A stretch of 64,000 bases of DNA from assembly GCF_900176205.1 (NCBI RefSeq), contig NZ_LT859959.1, forward strand, positions 5,477,001-5,541,000. The letters are read 5' to 3'. The notes under the pieces were generated by a model. That model did not search any database and had not been told where the DNA came from. It saw only the letters and a program-made list of their open reading frames with translations. The translations under genes were made by a program, and so were the position numbers. Shown here one piece after another: positions 43,472-52,441 of this stretch; position 1 is the first letter of the stretch; every line of letters begins with the position of its first letter. The stretch comes from Bradyrhizobium sp. ORS 285 (GTDB lineage: Bacteria > Pseudomonadota > Alphaproteobacteria > Rhizobiales > Xanthobacteraceae).

Positions 43472-44325
43472 CAGCGGCTCCTCGCGATGCCGCGGGCGAA
43501 GCGGCGTTCAAGCAGCATCTGCAACGGCGTCAGGATCGAGACCACGAGCAGATACCAGAGGCCGGCGACGATCAGGAGCTCGATGACACGGGAGTTGGCG
43601 TAGTAGATGTTCTCGGCCGAATGCAGCACTTCCGGATATTGGATGACGCTCGCGAGCGAGGTCGCCTTGACGAGGCCGATGAACTCGTTGCCGAGCGGCG
43701 GGATCACCACGCGCATCGCCTGCGGCAGGATGATCCGGCGCAGCGCCTGCAAGCGGCCCATGCCGATCGCCTGCGCCGCCTCGTACTGGCCGATATCGAC
43801 CGACAGCAGCCCGGCCCGCATCACCTCCGAGGTGTATGCGCCCTGGTTGATACCGAGCCCGAGCAGCGCGGCGAGGAACGGCGTCATCAATTCGACGGCG
43901 CGCGCGCTCCACAGGCCGGGAATGCCGATGGTCGGAAACACCAGCGCGAGGTTGAACCACAGCAGCAATTGCAGAATCAGCGGCGTGCCGCGGAACAACC
44001 ACGTATATCCTGCGGCAACGGAGCGCAGCACCGGATTGGGCGACAGCCGCATGATGGCGACGATCACGCCGAGCGCGATGCCCAATGCCATCGCCGCGAC
44101 TGCCATGATCATGGTGTTGACGATGCCGCGCAGGATCACCGGCGCGGTGATGAAGCGCTCGACGAACGACCATTCGATCTGCCCGCGCGCGAAGGCGCGG
44201 CCGATCGCGAGAAGCACGATGATGATGATCGCCGCCGTGAGCCAGCGGCCCCAATGCGCCTGCCGCGCGATTTTGTGCGCGGAGAGATCCGGGAAGCCTT
44301 CGGCCAGCGTCTCGCTGCGGCTCAT
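43471..44325 (-). CDS. Amino-acid-type ABC transporter permease
   Basis: HisM/GlnP-family permease of 284 aa. A cytoplasmic N-terminus is followed by about five or six helices, with [21 protein letters not shown] and the EAA loop [31 protein letters not shown] chose the ATG at 44325 ([10 protein letters not shown]), since the frame upstream to 44526 overlaps the nitrilase gene and reads as a low-complexity shadow. A single permease implies a homodimeric channel. It lies 10 bases after the nitrilase stop. Confidence 0.87.
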   Translation of the reverse strand: MSRSETLAEGFPDLSAHKIARQAHWGRWLTAAIIIIVLLAIGRAFARGQIEWSFVERFITAPVILRGIVNTMIMAVAAMALGIALGVIVAIMRLSPNPVLRSVAAGYTWLFRGTPLILQLLLWFNLALVFPTIGIPGLWSARAVELMTPFLAALLGLGINQGAYTSEVMRAGLLSVDIGQYEAAQAIGMGRLQALRRIILPQAMRVVIPPLGNEFIGLVKATSLASVIQYPEVLHSAENIYYANSRVIELLIVAGLWYLLVVSILTPLQMLLERRFARGIARSR

Positions 44326-44335
44326 CGCGGCGCCG

Positions 44336-45286
44336 TCAATTGACGGCGACCGGCTCGACCACGCCGGCACGTTCGGTGATGAGCTTGTACTGATCCGGCC
44401 GGCGATGCGCCGCGAAGTTGAACATCTTGTCCTTGCCCTGCCGGCACAGATCGAGATCGATGTCTGCGACGATGATCTCATCCGCGAGAGTCTTCGCCTG
44501 CGCGACGATGCAGCCATTGGGGTCAACGATGCAGGAGCCGCCGATCAGGCCGCTGCCGTCCTCGTCGCCAGCCTTGGCGACCGCGATCGCCCAGGTCGCG
44601 TTCATGTAGGCATTGGCCTGCGCGACCAGGGTCGAGTGGAAGGTGCGCAGCGTTGCATCCTCGGTGTTGCCGCCATTGGGATCATAGGCCGCGGAATTGT
44701 AGCCGACGCAGACGAGTTCGACGCCCTGCATGCCGAGCATGCGCCAGGATTCCGGCCAGCGGCGGTCGTTGCAGATCATCATGCCCATGATCGCCCCGCC
44801 CCACTCCGAGCCTGCGCGCACCGCGGGAAAGCCGAGATCGCCGTAGCCGAAATAGCGCTTCTCGAGCTGCTGATACTTCGCCCCTTCGCGCGGCTCGACC
44901 GAGCCCGGCAGATGAACCTTGCGGTACTTGCTGATGATCTCGCCGTCGGGATCGACCAGAATGGAGCTGTTGAAGCGGCGGCCGTCGGGCGTCAGCTCGG
45001 CGTAGCCGACATAGAAGCCGACGCCGAGCGTCCTCGCGCGATCGAACAATGCGGCAACGGACGCGTTCGGCATGCTGCGCTCGAAGTACTGGTCGAGCGC
45101 ATCGCCCTCCAAAATCCAGCGCGGGAAGAAGGTCGTGAAGGCGAGCTCGGGAAACACCACCAGCTTCGCGCCCTGGCGAGCCGCCTGCTCCAGGAGTTCT
45201 ATCAGGCGGGACAGCGTCTGCGCCCGGCTGTCGGCGCGCTGGGTCGGCCCCATCTGGGCGGCGGCGGCTCGGAAAATACGGCTCAA
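44336..45286 (-). CDS. Second N-carbamoyl-amino-acid hydrolase-like nitrilase
   Basis: Carbon-nitrogen hydrolase of 316 aa, a paralog of the protein encoded at 32.5-33.4 kb. The triad is E in FPELAFTTFFPRW, K in KYRKVHLPG and C in GMMICNDRRWPE. The start is taken as the TTG at 45286, because GGAGG lies five bases before it and the resulting N-terminus (SRIFRAAAAQMGP) matches the paralog; an ATG at 45310 would add eight residues. It is the first gene of the operon, divergent from a LysR regulator. D-carbamoylase or beta-ureidopropionase activity is likely; stereospecificity cannot be told. The insertion YDPNGGNTED distinguishes it from the paralog. Confidence 0.83.
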   Translation of the reverse strand: MSRIFRAAAAQMGPTQRADSRAQTLSRLIELLEQAARQGAKLVVFPELAFTTFFPRWILEGDALDQYFERSMPNASVAALFDRARTLGVGFYVGYAELTPDGRRFNSSILVDPDGEIISKYRKVHLPGSVEPREGAKYQQLEKRYFGYGDLGFPAVRAGSEWGGAIMGMMICNDRRWPESWRMLGMQGVELVCVGYNSAAYDPNGGNTEDATLRTFHSTLVAQANAYMNATWAIAVAKAGDEDGSGLIGGSCIVDPNGCIVAQAKTLADEIIVADIDLDLCRQGKDKMFNFAAHRRPDQYKLITERAGVVEPVAVN

Positions 45287-45433
45287 GACTGCCTCCGATC
45301 TGTGCGCCATGCCGAACGATCAGGCGAAGTCGCCTGGAGACGCGCACCGAAAGAAGGGATCATCTTGGCGAAACCGGCGTGGGATTTGCAATCCACCTTC
45401 GCGGCCACGCGCTATGATATTTTGGCCGAGACC

Positions 45434-45448
45434 ATAACCGGGGCTTAT
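45434..45448. promoter_or_regulatory. LysR-type box ATAA-N7-TTAT upstream of the regulator gene
   Basis: CCATAA, seven bases, TTATAGG form an imperfect dyad 12 bases before the lysR start. This is the usual place for autorepression and for activation of the divergent nitrilase/ABC operon, which starts at 45286. Confidence 0.4.
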
Positions 45449-45459
45449 AGGGCGTTCAC

Positions 45460-46446
45460 ATGAACCTGCGACAGCTGGAGATCCTGCGGGCGGTCATCCG
45501 CCACCACACCACCGTCGCGGCAGCGGAGGAGTTGTCGCTGTCGCAGCCGGCGATCAGCAACGCGCTGAAGGCGATGGAGGCGCAGGCCGGCTTCACCTTG
45601 TTCGAGCGCGTCAACAACCGGCTGTTCCCGACACCCGAGGCGATGACGCTGTATGAGGAAAGCGAGGCGATCTTCACACTTCATGCGCGGCTGGAAAACC
45701 GGGTCCGTGACCTGCGCGAGCAGAAGACAGGACATCTCTCGATCGTCGCCACGCCGCCGCTGGCCTACAGCATCATCCCGCCGACGCTCTCGGGCTTCCT
45801 GCGGCGCCGGCCGCAGACGCGGATGTTCTTCGACGTCCGGCGCTATGAGGGTGTCATCGAAGGCGTGATCGGCAACGTCGCCGAGCTCGGCTTCGCGCTC
45901 GGTCTGTCCGATCATCCCGGCATCGCGCATGAGGTGGTGCATACCGGTGAGATGGTCTGCGTGATGCCGCCGCAGCATCCGCTCGCGGAGCGGCACGAGA
46001 TCTCAGCGCGCCATCTCGCCGGTTTCCCGCTGATCGGGCTTGAGCGCGGCACGCGGCTCGGCGAAGCGGTGCGCGACAGCTTTCGCGAATCCGATGCCGA
46101 CTATCAGCCAACCGTCGAGGTCCGCTACTGCAACACGGCCTGCGTGCTGGCGGCAACCGGCGTCGGCGTCGCCGTAGTCGATCCCTTCTCGCCGCGCCAG
46201 GGCGGGCACGATCTCGTGGTACGCCCGTTCACGCCGAGCACGTCGGTATCGGCCTATGTGCTGTGGTCAGAGGCGAGGCCGCTGTCGAATCTCGCGAAGA
46301 CGTTTCGGAATGAGGTGCGCAATGCGAGCCGGAGTCTCACGGAGAAAAAAAGCGAAATTGTTTCCGCAACGACACTGCCCAATACAGCGCCCTCGCCCCT
46401 TGTGGGAGAGGGCATCGCCGGCTCATCCGCTCACTCGGTTGGGTGA
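45460..46446 (+). CDS. LysR-family regulator with repeat-derived C-terminus
   Basis: LysR protein of 328 aa. The N-terminal helix-turn-helix is in MNLRQLEILRAVIRHHTTVAAAEELSLSQPAISNAL, and the effector domain begins LSIVATPPLAYSIIPP. It is divergent from the nitrilase/ABC/amidohydrolase operon and probably controls it. The family length is about 300 aa. The last 19 residues (from 310, starting APSPLVGEG) are encoded by the left arm of a dispersed hairpin repeat that also supplies the stop, so the original C-terminus was replaced or extended when the repeat arrived. Confidence 0.85.
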   Translation: MNLRQLEILRAVIRHHTTVAAAEELSLSQPAISNALKAMEAQAGFTLFERVNNRLFPTPEAMTLYEESEAIFTLHARLENRVRDLREQKTGHLSIVATPPLAYSIIPPTLSGFLRRRPQTRMFFDVRRYEGVIEGVIGNVAELGFALGLSDHPGIAHEVVHTGEMVCVMPPQHPLAERHEISARHLAGFPLIGLERGTRLGEAVRDSFRESDADYQPTVEVRYCNTACVLAATGVGVAVVDPFSPRQGGHDLVVRPFTPSTSVSAYVLWSEARPLSNLAKTFRNEVRNASRSLTEKKSEIVSATTLPNTAPSPLVGEGIAGSSAHSVG

Positions 46447-46545
46447 GGGGTATCTTTCCACAAGCGCGACTCGTCGAGAGAGACCCCTCACCCAACCGCG
46501 CATGCTGCGCTGTCCAACATGCCCTCTCCCACAAGGGGCGAGGGC
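46389..46545. repeat. Dispersed repeat with nested perfect stems (family C)
   Basis: The 27-base arm at 46389-46415 (GCCCTCGCCCCTTGTGGGAG...) is exactly complementary to 46519-46545. Inside, GGTTGGGTGAGGGG (46437-46450) is exactly complementary to 46484-46497. The left half overlaps the end of the lysR gene. The whole could form a long hairpin terminating both the lysR gene and the convergent small gene. Confidence 0.8.
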
Positions 46546-46627
46546 ACATTCACGAGCACCGCGCTTGCGGTGAAATAAGAGGAGCGAAATTACTGTCTTT
46601 ACCTCTAATTCCTCGACAACCCGAACC

Positions 46628-46870
46628 TCACGCCCGCGCCAACTCGATGTCGTGCGTCTGCTTCGTCTCGGCGTCGTACACCTTGATCTGCAACATCGGG
46701 AATCGACGCTTCAGGTCGTGCGCGCCGTTATGCGCACCGTCCTTGGTCTTGAACTCGGTCTTGATCTGGCCATCGACCACGACCGCATAGCCGGTCAGCG
46801 GAAGGTCGTTGCCGGATTTGTCTTGAGCAGGCTTGTTGTGGACAGACTTCTCTTGGGCAGACTTGAGCAT
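46628..46870 (-). CDS. Small conserved-looking hypothetical protein (80 aa)
   Basis: I do not recognise the family. The protein of 80 aa starts MLKSAQEKSVHNKPAQDKSG, a Lys/Gln-rich tail, followed by a compact segment GYAVVVDGQIKTEFKTKDGAHNGAHDLKRRFPMLQIKVYDAETKQTHDIELA that reads like a small beta-alpha-beta fold. There is no signal peptide or helix for the membrane. The start at 46870 is where coding character begins; the frame open to 47041 has a shadow-like composition upstream. It is divergent from the DUF2267 gene across a 391-base gap. A regulatory or stress-linked role is only a guess. Confidence 0.6.
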   Translation of the reverse strand: MLKSAQEKSVHNKPAQDKSGNDLPLTGYAVVVDGQIKTEFKTKDGAHNGAHDLKRRFPMLQIKVYDAETKQTHDIELARA

Positions 46871-47261
46871 TGCGAGCCGACGTCGATTCGTGAGTTGCGG
46901 GGATGCCGGGTGCGCGGGTCTCCGCGCCTCGAACGACTCCGATGTAAGGTGAGTCTGTCGCGACGGGCAAGCGAAGACGCGTTCTGCACAAGCAGGACGA
47001 TTACGGTTCAACCTCGTGGCGTGACACCCGCTTGCGATCATTTGAGGGTGCTTCGTTCCGGGAGCCGGAACAGTAAACGCCGAAGCTCGACCTTGACCGT
47101 TCGTTTACCTCGCGACTGGGCACCACCTCGTGACATTGATTCAGGTCAACGTTCTCGGTTCGAACGCGCCGCCTACTCTAGGCACGTCCAAGCGAATCAC
47201 GTTGCGGTTCCCTGGTTCGGCGTGCCGCCAACGGTCCCTGTGCATGGCCATGGAGAATCAG
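46871..47261. other. 391-base divergent promoter region with an FNR-type box
   Basis: No gene accepted. The right half contains the box TTGATTCAGGTCAA at 47136-47149. The remaining sequence shows no other repeat or palindrome that I could recognise. It separates the small gene ending at 46870 from the DUF2267 gene. Confidence 0.6.
47136..47149. promoter_or_regulatory. FNR/FixK-type box upstream of the DUF2267 gene
   Basis: TTGATTCAGGTCAA fits TTGA-N6-TCAA exactly. It lies 112 bases before the DUF2267 start, which would place it near -40 of a plausible transcript with a long leader. It suggests oxygen- or NO-dependent expression alongside the adjacent nor cluster. Confidence 0.6.
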
Positions 47262-47696
47262 ATGAGCGAGATCGGCGTCACCGCGCTGGACCACACCGTC
47301 CAGGAAACCAACATCTGGCTGAAGGCGATCGAGCAGCGGCTCGGGCTAGCGAACCGCCAGCAGGCCTACAACGCGCTCCGCGCGGTGCTGCATGTGCTGC
47401 GCGACCGCCTGCCGCTCGCCACTGCGGCGAATTTCGGCGCACAGCTGCCCATGCTGATCCGCGGCGTCTACTACGAGGGCTGGCATCACGCGGCGACGCC
47501 GACCAAGGACCGCCATCTCGAAGAGTTCGTCGACGACATCTTCCGGCAGCTGCCGCCGCAATTCCCAGTCGATCCTCTCAAGGCGGCGCGCGGCGTCTTC
47601 GAGATCCTCTGGGAGAAGCTCGATCCTGGCGAGTTCGACAAGCTGATGGGCCACCTGCCGGTGCCGCTCAGGAACCTGCGCGAACCGGCCACCTGA
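47262..47696 (+). CDS. DUF2267 family protein
   Basis: Protein of 144 aa of the DUF2267 group. TVQETNIWLKAIEQRLGLANRQQAYNALRAVLHVLRDRLP and GVYYEGWHHAATPTKDRHLEEFVDDI are typical helical repeats. The function is unknown; members often sit near stress or redox genes. The start at 47262 follows GGAG by six bases; ATGs at 47244 and 47250 are possible. The FNR-type box upstream and the convergent norD gene 14 bases downstream suggest it is induced under low oxygen or NO. Confidence 0.75.
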   Translation: MSEIGVTALDHTVQETNIWLKAIEQRLGLANRQQAYNALRAVLHVLRDRLPLATAANFGAQLPMLIRGVYYEGWHHAATPTKDRHLEEFVDDIFRQLPPQFPVDPLKAARGVFEILWEKLDPGEFDKLMGHLPVPLRNLREPAT

Positions 47697-47710
47697 GGAC
47701 AATTGCGAGC

Positions 47711-49624
47711 TCAATGCGCAAGCTGCCGGTAGAGCGCCGGCAGCGCCGCGGGCAGGCGACGAATATTGCCGACGATGGCGTAGCCGCCGCGGCCGAACAG
47801 CGTCGGAAAATACGACTGCGCCGCCGCATCGATGGTGACGCCGAACACCGCCACGCCGGCGCGGCGGGCTTCCTGCACCGCCTTGCGCGTGTCCTCGATT
47901 GCGAACCGTCCCTCGTAGTGATCGACGTCGTTCGGCTTGCCGTCGGTCAGCACCAGCAGCAGCCGCTTGCGCTCGGGACGCTCGGCAAGCCCGGCGGCGG
48001 CATGGCGCACGGCCGTGCCGATGCGCGTGTAGTAGCCGGGGCGAAGTGCGCCGATACGGCGCTCGACCTGCCCGCTCATCTTCTCGCCGAACGCCTTGAC
48101 GGTCTCCAGGCGAACCCAGGAATTACGCCGCGATGTGAAGGTCAGGATGCTGTGGCTGTCACCACAGACCGACAGCCCATGCGCCAGCACCAGCAGCGCC
48201 TCCTTCTCCACGTCGAGCACACGCACGCCGTCGATCCAGGCATCGGTGGACAGGGAGACGTCGACCAGCAGGGTCACCGCGAGATCATGCGTGAGCGGGC
48301 GCATCGCGAGGTGGACGCGATCGAGACCGCCGTGGCCGGCGTTGAGATCGCTACGCGCGCGGACCAGCGCGTCGATGTCGAGATCATGGCCGTCGGCCTG
48401 GGCGCGCATCACCTCGTGGCGGGGCCGCAACGTCTCGAAGCGACGCCTCACGCTGCGGATGCGGCGGCGCATGGCCTCATCCGGTGCCCAGGTCTCGCCG
48501 GTCTCGGCGGCATCGCCGGTGACGACGCGACAGTGGTCGGGCAGATAGGCGCCGCTGCGATAATTCCATTCGGGATAAAGTCGCCCGCTGTCGAGGCGCG
48601 CGGTGTCCACCGCCTCGGGCGGCAGATCGAGATCGAACTTCAGCTTGCTCGCCGGCCGCCCCTTGCGCCTGGAGATCGCGAGCTCGTCGAGATCGTCCGC
48701 GGCCTTGCGGGCGTCGTCATCGTCCGTGTCGTCCGAGGGACGATCGACATTGACCATCTCTGCCATTGCGAGGATTTTCTCGAAGCGATTGAGGATGAAC
48801 AGGTCGCGCTTCGGCGTCTCGTCACGCTCCCGCCTCGCGAAACGCTTGCGGGTATCGGGCGTCTCGGCCTGCTGGGCCGGTATCTGCGTGTCCTCGTCAT
48901 CGCCTTCCGCCGCAACGGAGTCGCGGCTCCAGCAATCGCCCCACAACGGGCACGGCAGCATCGGCCGATAGCCGGGCGGCGCCATGTCCGGCAGTTCGCC
49001 ATCGGCAATCACGGCGTTCAACAAGGCGCCCTGCGGCGGCACCGCAGCCCCCAGCAGCGCCATGACGATCTGCTCGACCTGCTGCTCCAGACGCGGCAGC
49101 GAACGCCGCGGTCGTGCCGCGGCCAGTGCGCGCGCGAGTTGGGCATAGGTTCGATTCAATCCGGGAAACCGCGTGAGTACCATTATGGTGGTCTCTCGAG
49201 CCCGACGCAGCGCGAGAAGATTGTGCCGCAGCGGATCGCTGTCCGCAATCGGATCAGTCGGCATGGTCGCGAACCACGCCGCGAGCCAGTGGTAGAGCTG
49301 CGCGTTGAGCGCGCGATGTGGCAGCAGCGCGATGGTGTCCGGAAGAAAGACCGTGGCGCCGTCGCGGCCGGCCTGATCAAGGCACTCGTCACCAAGACCG
49401 ATGCGCTGGCGCCAGCCGAGACGATGGCTCGATTTGCGCGCCTTGGCGCCTGCGATCTGCACGCCGGTTTCGCCACCGAGCGCGCGAAACATCACAGCGA
49501 TACGGCCGCTGACCTCGTTGAGCGCGACCGCGTGATCGGGATGGACCGGATAGCTCGAGGTCGTGCCGACCAGGCGATGCCAGGCGCGGCCGACAGTTTC
49601 CTCCAGTTCGAGAAAGTCGAGCAT
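47711..49624 (-). CDS. norD: NorD, nitric oxide reductase activation protein
   Basis: Protein of 637 aa with a C-terminal von Willebrand A domain. The MIDAS motif is DVSLSTDAW near residue 455, followed by LVLTDGKPNDVDHYEG. The middle part is charged and acidic (RPSDDTDDDDARKAADDLDEL). NorD works with the MoxR-type ATPase NorQ to mature or activate NorCB, probably at metal insertion. It starts three bases after norQ. The family is usually 600-640 aa, so it is full-length. Confidence 0.92.
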   Translation of the reverse strand: MLDFLELEETVGRAWHRLVGTTSSYPVHPDHAVALNEVSGRIAVMFRALGGETGVQIAGAKARKSSHRLGWRQRIGLGDECLDQAGRDGATVFLPDTIALLPHRALNAQLYHWLAAWFATMPTDPIADSDPLRHNLLALRRARETTIMVLTRFPGLNRTYAQLARALAAARPRRSLPRLEQQVEQIVMALLGAAVPPQGALLNAVIADGELPDMAPPGYRPMLPCPLWGDCWSRDSVAAEGDDEDTQIPAQQAETPDTRKRFARRERDETPKRDLFILNRFEKILAMAEMVNVDRPSDDTDDDDARKAADDLDELAISRRKGRPASKLKFDLDLPPEAVDTARLDSGRLYPEWNYRSGAYLPDHCRVVTGDAAETGETWAPDEAMRRRIRSVRRRFETLRPRHEVMRAQADGHDLDIDALVRARSDLNAGHGGLDRVHLAMRPLTHDLAVTLLVDVSLSTDAWIDGVRVLDVEKEALLVLAHGLSVCGDSHSILTFTSRRNSWVRLETVKAFGEKMSGQVERRIGALRPGYYTRIGTAVRHAAAGLAERPERKRLLLVLTDGKPNDVDHYEGRFAIEDTRKAVQEARRAGVAVFGVTIDAAAQSYFPTLFGRGGYAIVGNIRRLPAALPALYRQLAH

Positions 49625-49627
49625 GGC

Positions 49628-50437
49628 TCACCCGATCACAGCGTGCACGACCTCGCGTAGCGCGGCCTTGACGTCGGCATCGTCGGTGAGCGGCTCGATC
49701 ATCGCGGCGAGCACGGCCTCGGCCACCGGCGTTCCGGCGGCGACGAGCGTGGCGCAATAGACCAGCAGCCGAGTCGAGACGCCTTCCTCGAGATCGTGGC
49801 CCTGCAGCGCCCGCAGCCGGTGCGCCAGCGCCACCAGCGGCCGCACGCGCTCCGGCGACAACCCGCTCTCGGCGGCCACGACGGCGATCTCCTGCTCTGC
49901 GGGCAGGAAGCCGAATTCGATCGCAATGAAGCGCTGGCGCGTCGAGGGCTTCAGCGCCTTGTGCAGCGATTGATAGCCGGGATTGTAGGAGACGACGAGC
50001 ATGAAGCCGTCGGGCGCAACCAGTTCCTCGCCGGTGCGCTCGAGCGGCAAAATGCGCCGATCGTCGGTGAGAGGATGCAGCACGACGGTGACGTCCTTGC
50101 GCGCCTCGACCACCTCGTCGAGATAGCAGATGCCGCCCTCGCGCACCGCGCGGGTCAGCGGGCCATCAGTCCACACCGTGTCGCCGCCCTTGAGCAGATA
50201 ACGGCCGGTGAGATCGGCGGCCGTGAGGTCATCGTGACAAGCCACCGTGTGCAGCGGCAGGCCGAGCCGCGCCGCCATATGGGCGACGAAGCGGGTCTTG
50301 CCGCACCCCGTCGGGCCCTTCAGCAGCACCGGCAGACGATGCCGGAACGCATGCTCGAACAGCGCGCATTCATTCGCGGTCGGCGTGTACAGGGGAAACG
50401 CGGGAACAGTGTCGATCGCGTGCAGCGCGGCTTTCAT
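49628..50437 (-). CDS. norQ: NorQ, MoxR-family AAA ATPase
   Basis: AAA ATPase of 269 aa. Walker A is GPTGCGKTRF near residue 41, Walker B is ICYLDEVVEAR, and the sensor-1-type asparagine is in VVSYNPGYQS. It couples ATP hydrolysis to activation of nitric oxide reductase with NorD. It lies between norB (60 bases upstream) and norD (3 bases downstream). Length is normal for NorQ/CbbQ. Confidence 0.93.
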   Translation of the reverse strand: MKAALHAIDTVPAFPLYTPTANECALFEHAFRHRLPVLLKGPTGCGKTRFVAHMAARLGLPLHTVACHDDLTAADLTGRYLLKGGDTVWTDGPLTRAVREGGICYLDEVVEARKDVTVVLHPLTDDRRILPLERTGEELVAPDGFMLVVSYNPGYQSLHKALKPSTRQRFIAIEFGFLPAEQEIAVVAAESGLSPERVRPLVALAHRLRALQGHDLEEGVSTRLLVYCATLVAAGTPVAEAVLAAMIEPLTDDADVKAALREVVHAVIG

Positions 50438-50497
50438 GATCTCTCTCCAAAATCGGGGATTGCAGGCGGCGACCGCGGGGCCGCCGCCTGCGAGGAT

Positions 50498-51844
50498 TCA
50501 CTCCGCGGGCTGCAAGGCGCCGGGGATGACCGCCTGCTTGGCACGGCCGGGCACCAGCACGGCCCAGACGAACATCAGCGCCGAGATCGCAACGAACACA
50601 CCGGAGCCGAGCCGCACCCAGTAGAACATCGCGAGCTGGTCCTGCACGTCCATGTAGCTCTGGCCAAGCACGCGCTGCAGATGCACCTGGAGAATGCCGG
50701 CGAAGGTCAGCGCGAAGGTCATCACCATCATTGCCGTGCACATGATCCAGAAGCTCGCGATCGAGAGCCACTGATTATAGGGCGCGCGCTGGCGCAGCTG
50801 CGGCACCGCATAGGCCATCACGGCGAGGTTCAGCATCACATAGGCGCCGAAGAAGGCGAGATGGCCGTGCGCAGCGGTGACCTGCGTGCCGTGAGTGTAG
50901 TAGTTGACCGAGGACAGCGTGTGCAGGAAGCCCCACACGCCGGCGCCGAGGAACGCCATGACGGAGCAGCCGACGGACCACAGCAGCGCGGCGCGGTTCG
51001 GATGCTTGCGGCCAGCCTTGAGTGTCATCTGCACCGTGAAGATCACCATGGTGAAGAACGGCGCGACTTCAACCGTCGAGAACAGCGAGCCGATCCACTG
51101 CCAATAGCCGGGAGCGCCGATCCAGTAGAAGTGGTGACCGGTGCCGAGGATGCCGGAGAACAGCGCCAGGCCGATGATGACATAGAGCCACTTCTCGACC
51201 ACCTCGCGATCGATACCGTTGAGCTTGATCATCAGGAAGGCCAGGATCGAGGCCATGATCAGCTCCCAGACGCCTTCCACCCAGAGATGGACGATGTACC
51301 ACCAGTACATCTTGTCGACGGCGAGGTTGGCCGGGTTGTAGAACGCGAACAGGAAGAAGATCGCGACGCCCCACAGCCCGAACAGCAGGATGTTGGTCAC
51401 CGTGGTCTTGCGGCCCTTGAGCGCCGTCATCGTGACGTTGAACAGGAACATCAGGCAGACCACGACGATGCCGACCTTGATGATGAAGGGCTGCTCGAGG
51501 AACTCGCGGCCCTCGTGATAGTGGAAGAGATAGCCGACGACGGCCGCCCCGGCAGCGCCGAAGAACATCCAGAACTGGATCTTGGCGAGCAGCGGACTAT
51601 AGAGCTCGGTCTCGGTCTCCTCGGGCAGCAGGAAATAGGTCGCGCCCATGAAGCCGATCAGCGACCACACGATCAGCGCGTTGGTGTGGATCATGCGGAC
51701 GATGTTGAAGGGCAGCAGGACCGACAGCGTGTTCGGCAGCACGTAGATGGTGCCGGCGAGCAGGCCGAACAGGACCTGGGCGAGGAAGAGCGTCAGCGCG
51801 CCGTAGAAGTACAGCATCGCGACCTTCTGGGTCTCATATCTCAT
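50498..51844 (-). CDS. norB: Nitric oxide reductase large subunit (cytochrome b)
   Basis: Twelve-helix heme-copper-family catalytic subunit of 448 aa reducing NO to N2O in the inner membrane. Haem and FeB ligands are visible: H in RMIHTNALIVWSL, the H-L-W-V-E-G segment WWYIVHLWVEGVWE with the catalytic-site glutamate, paired histidines in GTGHHFYWIG, and H in VTAAHGHLAFFG. The length is typical of the short cNor type. NorC is encoded 39 bases upstream and the activation genes follow. Confidence 0.96.
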   Translation of the reverse strand: MRYETQKVAMLYFYGALTLFLAQVLFGLLAGTIYVLPNTLSVLLPFNIVRMIHTNALIVWSLIGFMGATYFLLPEETETELYSPLLAKIQFWMFFGAAGAAVVGYLFHYHEGREFLEQPFIIKVGIVVVCLMFLFNVTMTALKGRKTTVTNILLFGLWGVAIFFLFAFYNPANLAVDKMYWWYIVHLWVEGVWELIMASILAFLMIKLNGIDREVVEKWLYVIIGLALFSGILGTGHHFYWIGAPGYWQWIGSLFSTVEVAPFFTMVIFTVQMTLKAGRKHPNRAALLWSVGCSVMAFLGAGVWGFLHTLSSVNYYTHGTQVTAAHGHLAFFGAYVMLNLAVMAYAVPQLRQRAPYNQWLSIASFWIMCTAMMVMTFALTFAGILQVHLQRVLGQSYMDVQDQLAMFYWVRLGSGVFVAISALMFVWAVLVPGRAKQAVIPGALQPAE

Positions 51845-51883
51845 CGCGGATCTCTCTCGTGGATGAAGGGCGGGATGCAGGGC

Positions 51884-52336
51884 TCAGCCGGCCTTGTTCG
51901 GCGGCCAGTCCTGGCGCTTGATCGTGTCGGTCCATTGCAGGAAGTCGGCGAGGTCGTTGAGCTCCTGGTCGGACAGGTTGAACTGCGGCATCTGCCGCCG
52001 GCCGGGCGCGCCGGAGGGCTGCGACTGCATCCAGGACTTCAGCATCTCGCGGGCAGCCGCCGGATCCTCTCGGCCGCCCCAGCGGTCCCAGACATTGCCG
52101 ACCTCCGGCGCGAAATAGGCGCCCTCGCCGAGCAGCGTGTGGCAGTTGATGCAGGAGTTCTTCTCCCAGACATGCTTGCCGCGCGCGACGCCATCCGAGA
52201 GCGTCGACGCCTTGGTCGAGGTCGTGACCATGTAGTAGTGGCTGTGCGCGGTCAGCCCGAGGAAGATCGCAAAGAAGAAGGCCGAACCGCCGTAGAAGAC
52301 GTTCCGCGCGGCCGACTTGGTCAGGCGTTCCGCCAT
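51884..52336 (-). CDS. norC: Nitric oxide reductase small subunit (cytochrome c)
   Basis: Membrane-anchored cytochrome c of 150 aa. One N-terminal helix (VFYGGSAFFFAIFLGLTAHS) is followed by a periplasmic domain with the haem motif CINCH and the sixth-ligand region MPQFNLSDQELNDLADFL near the C-terminus. It delivers electrons to NorB. It is the first gene of the core norCBQD set. An FNR-type box lies 73 bases before its start, so norC probably has its own promoter besides read-through from norEF. Confidence 0.95.
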   Translation of the reverse strand: MAERLTKSAARNVFYGGSAFFFAIFLGLTAHSHYYMVTTSTKASTLSDGVARGKHVWEKNSCINCHTLLGEGAYFAPEVGNVWDRWGGREDPAAAREMLKSWMQSQPSGAPGRRQMPQFNLSDQELNDLADFLQWTDTIKRQDWPPNKAG

Positions 52337-52408
52337 GACACGTCCTTTCCGGTTGGTGAAGAGTCGATGGTGTGTGAAAGCAATCTACCGGCGCTGCCGA
52401 GGGGCTCT

Positions 52409-52422
52409 TTGTCGGGGCGCAA
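52409..52422. promoter_or_regulatory. FNR/NnrR-type box upstream of norC
   Basis: TTGTCGGGGCGCAA reads TTGCGCCCCGACAA on the gene strand, a TTG-N8-CAA dyad. It lies 73 bases before norC. The preceding CTCT and the left half are the same as in the box before norE, which supports shared recognition, probably by NnrR or FixK. Confidence 0.6.
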
Positions 52423-52441
52423 CCAGCGCGCCGATCGGCCG

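Noticed and set aside
46652..49660. A 1002-codon plus-strand frame over norD
   Set aside because: It crosses the DUF2267 gene and runs antisense to norD. The translation has the shadow composition and no start signal.
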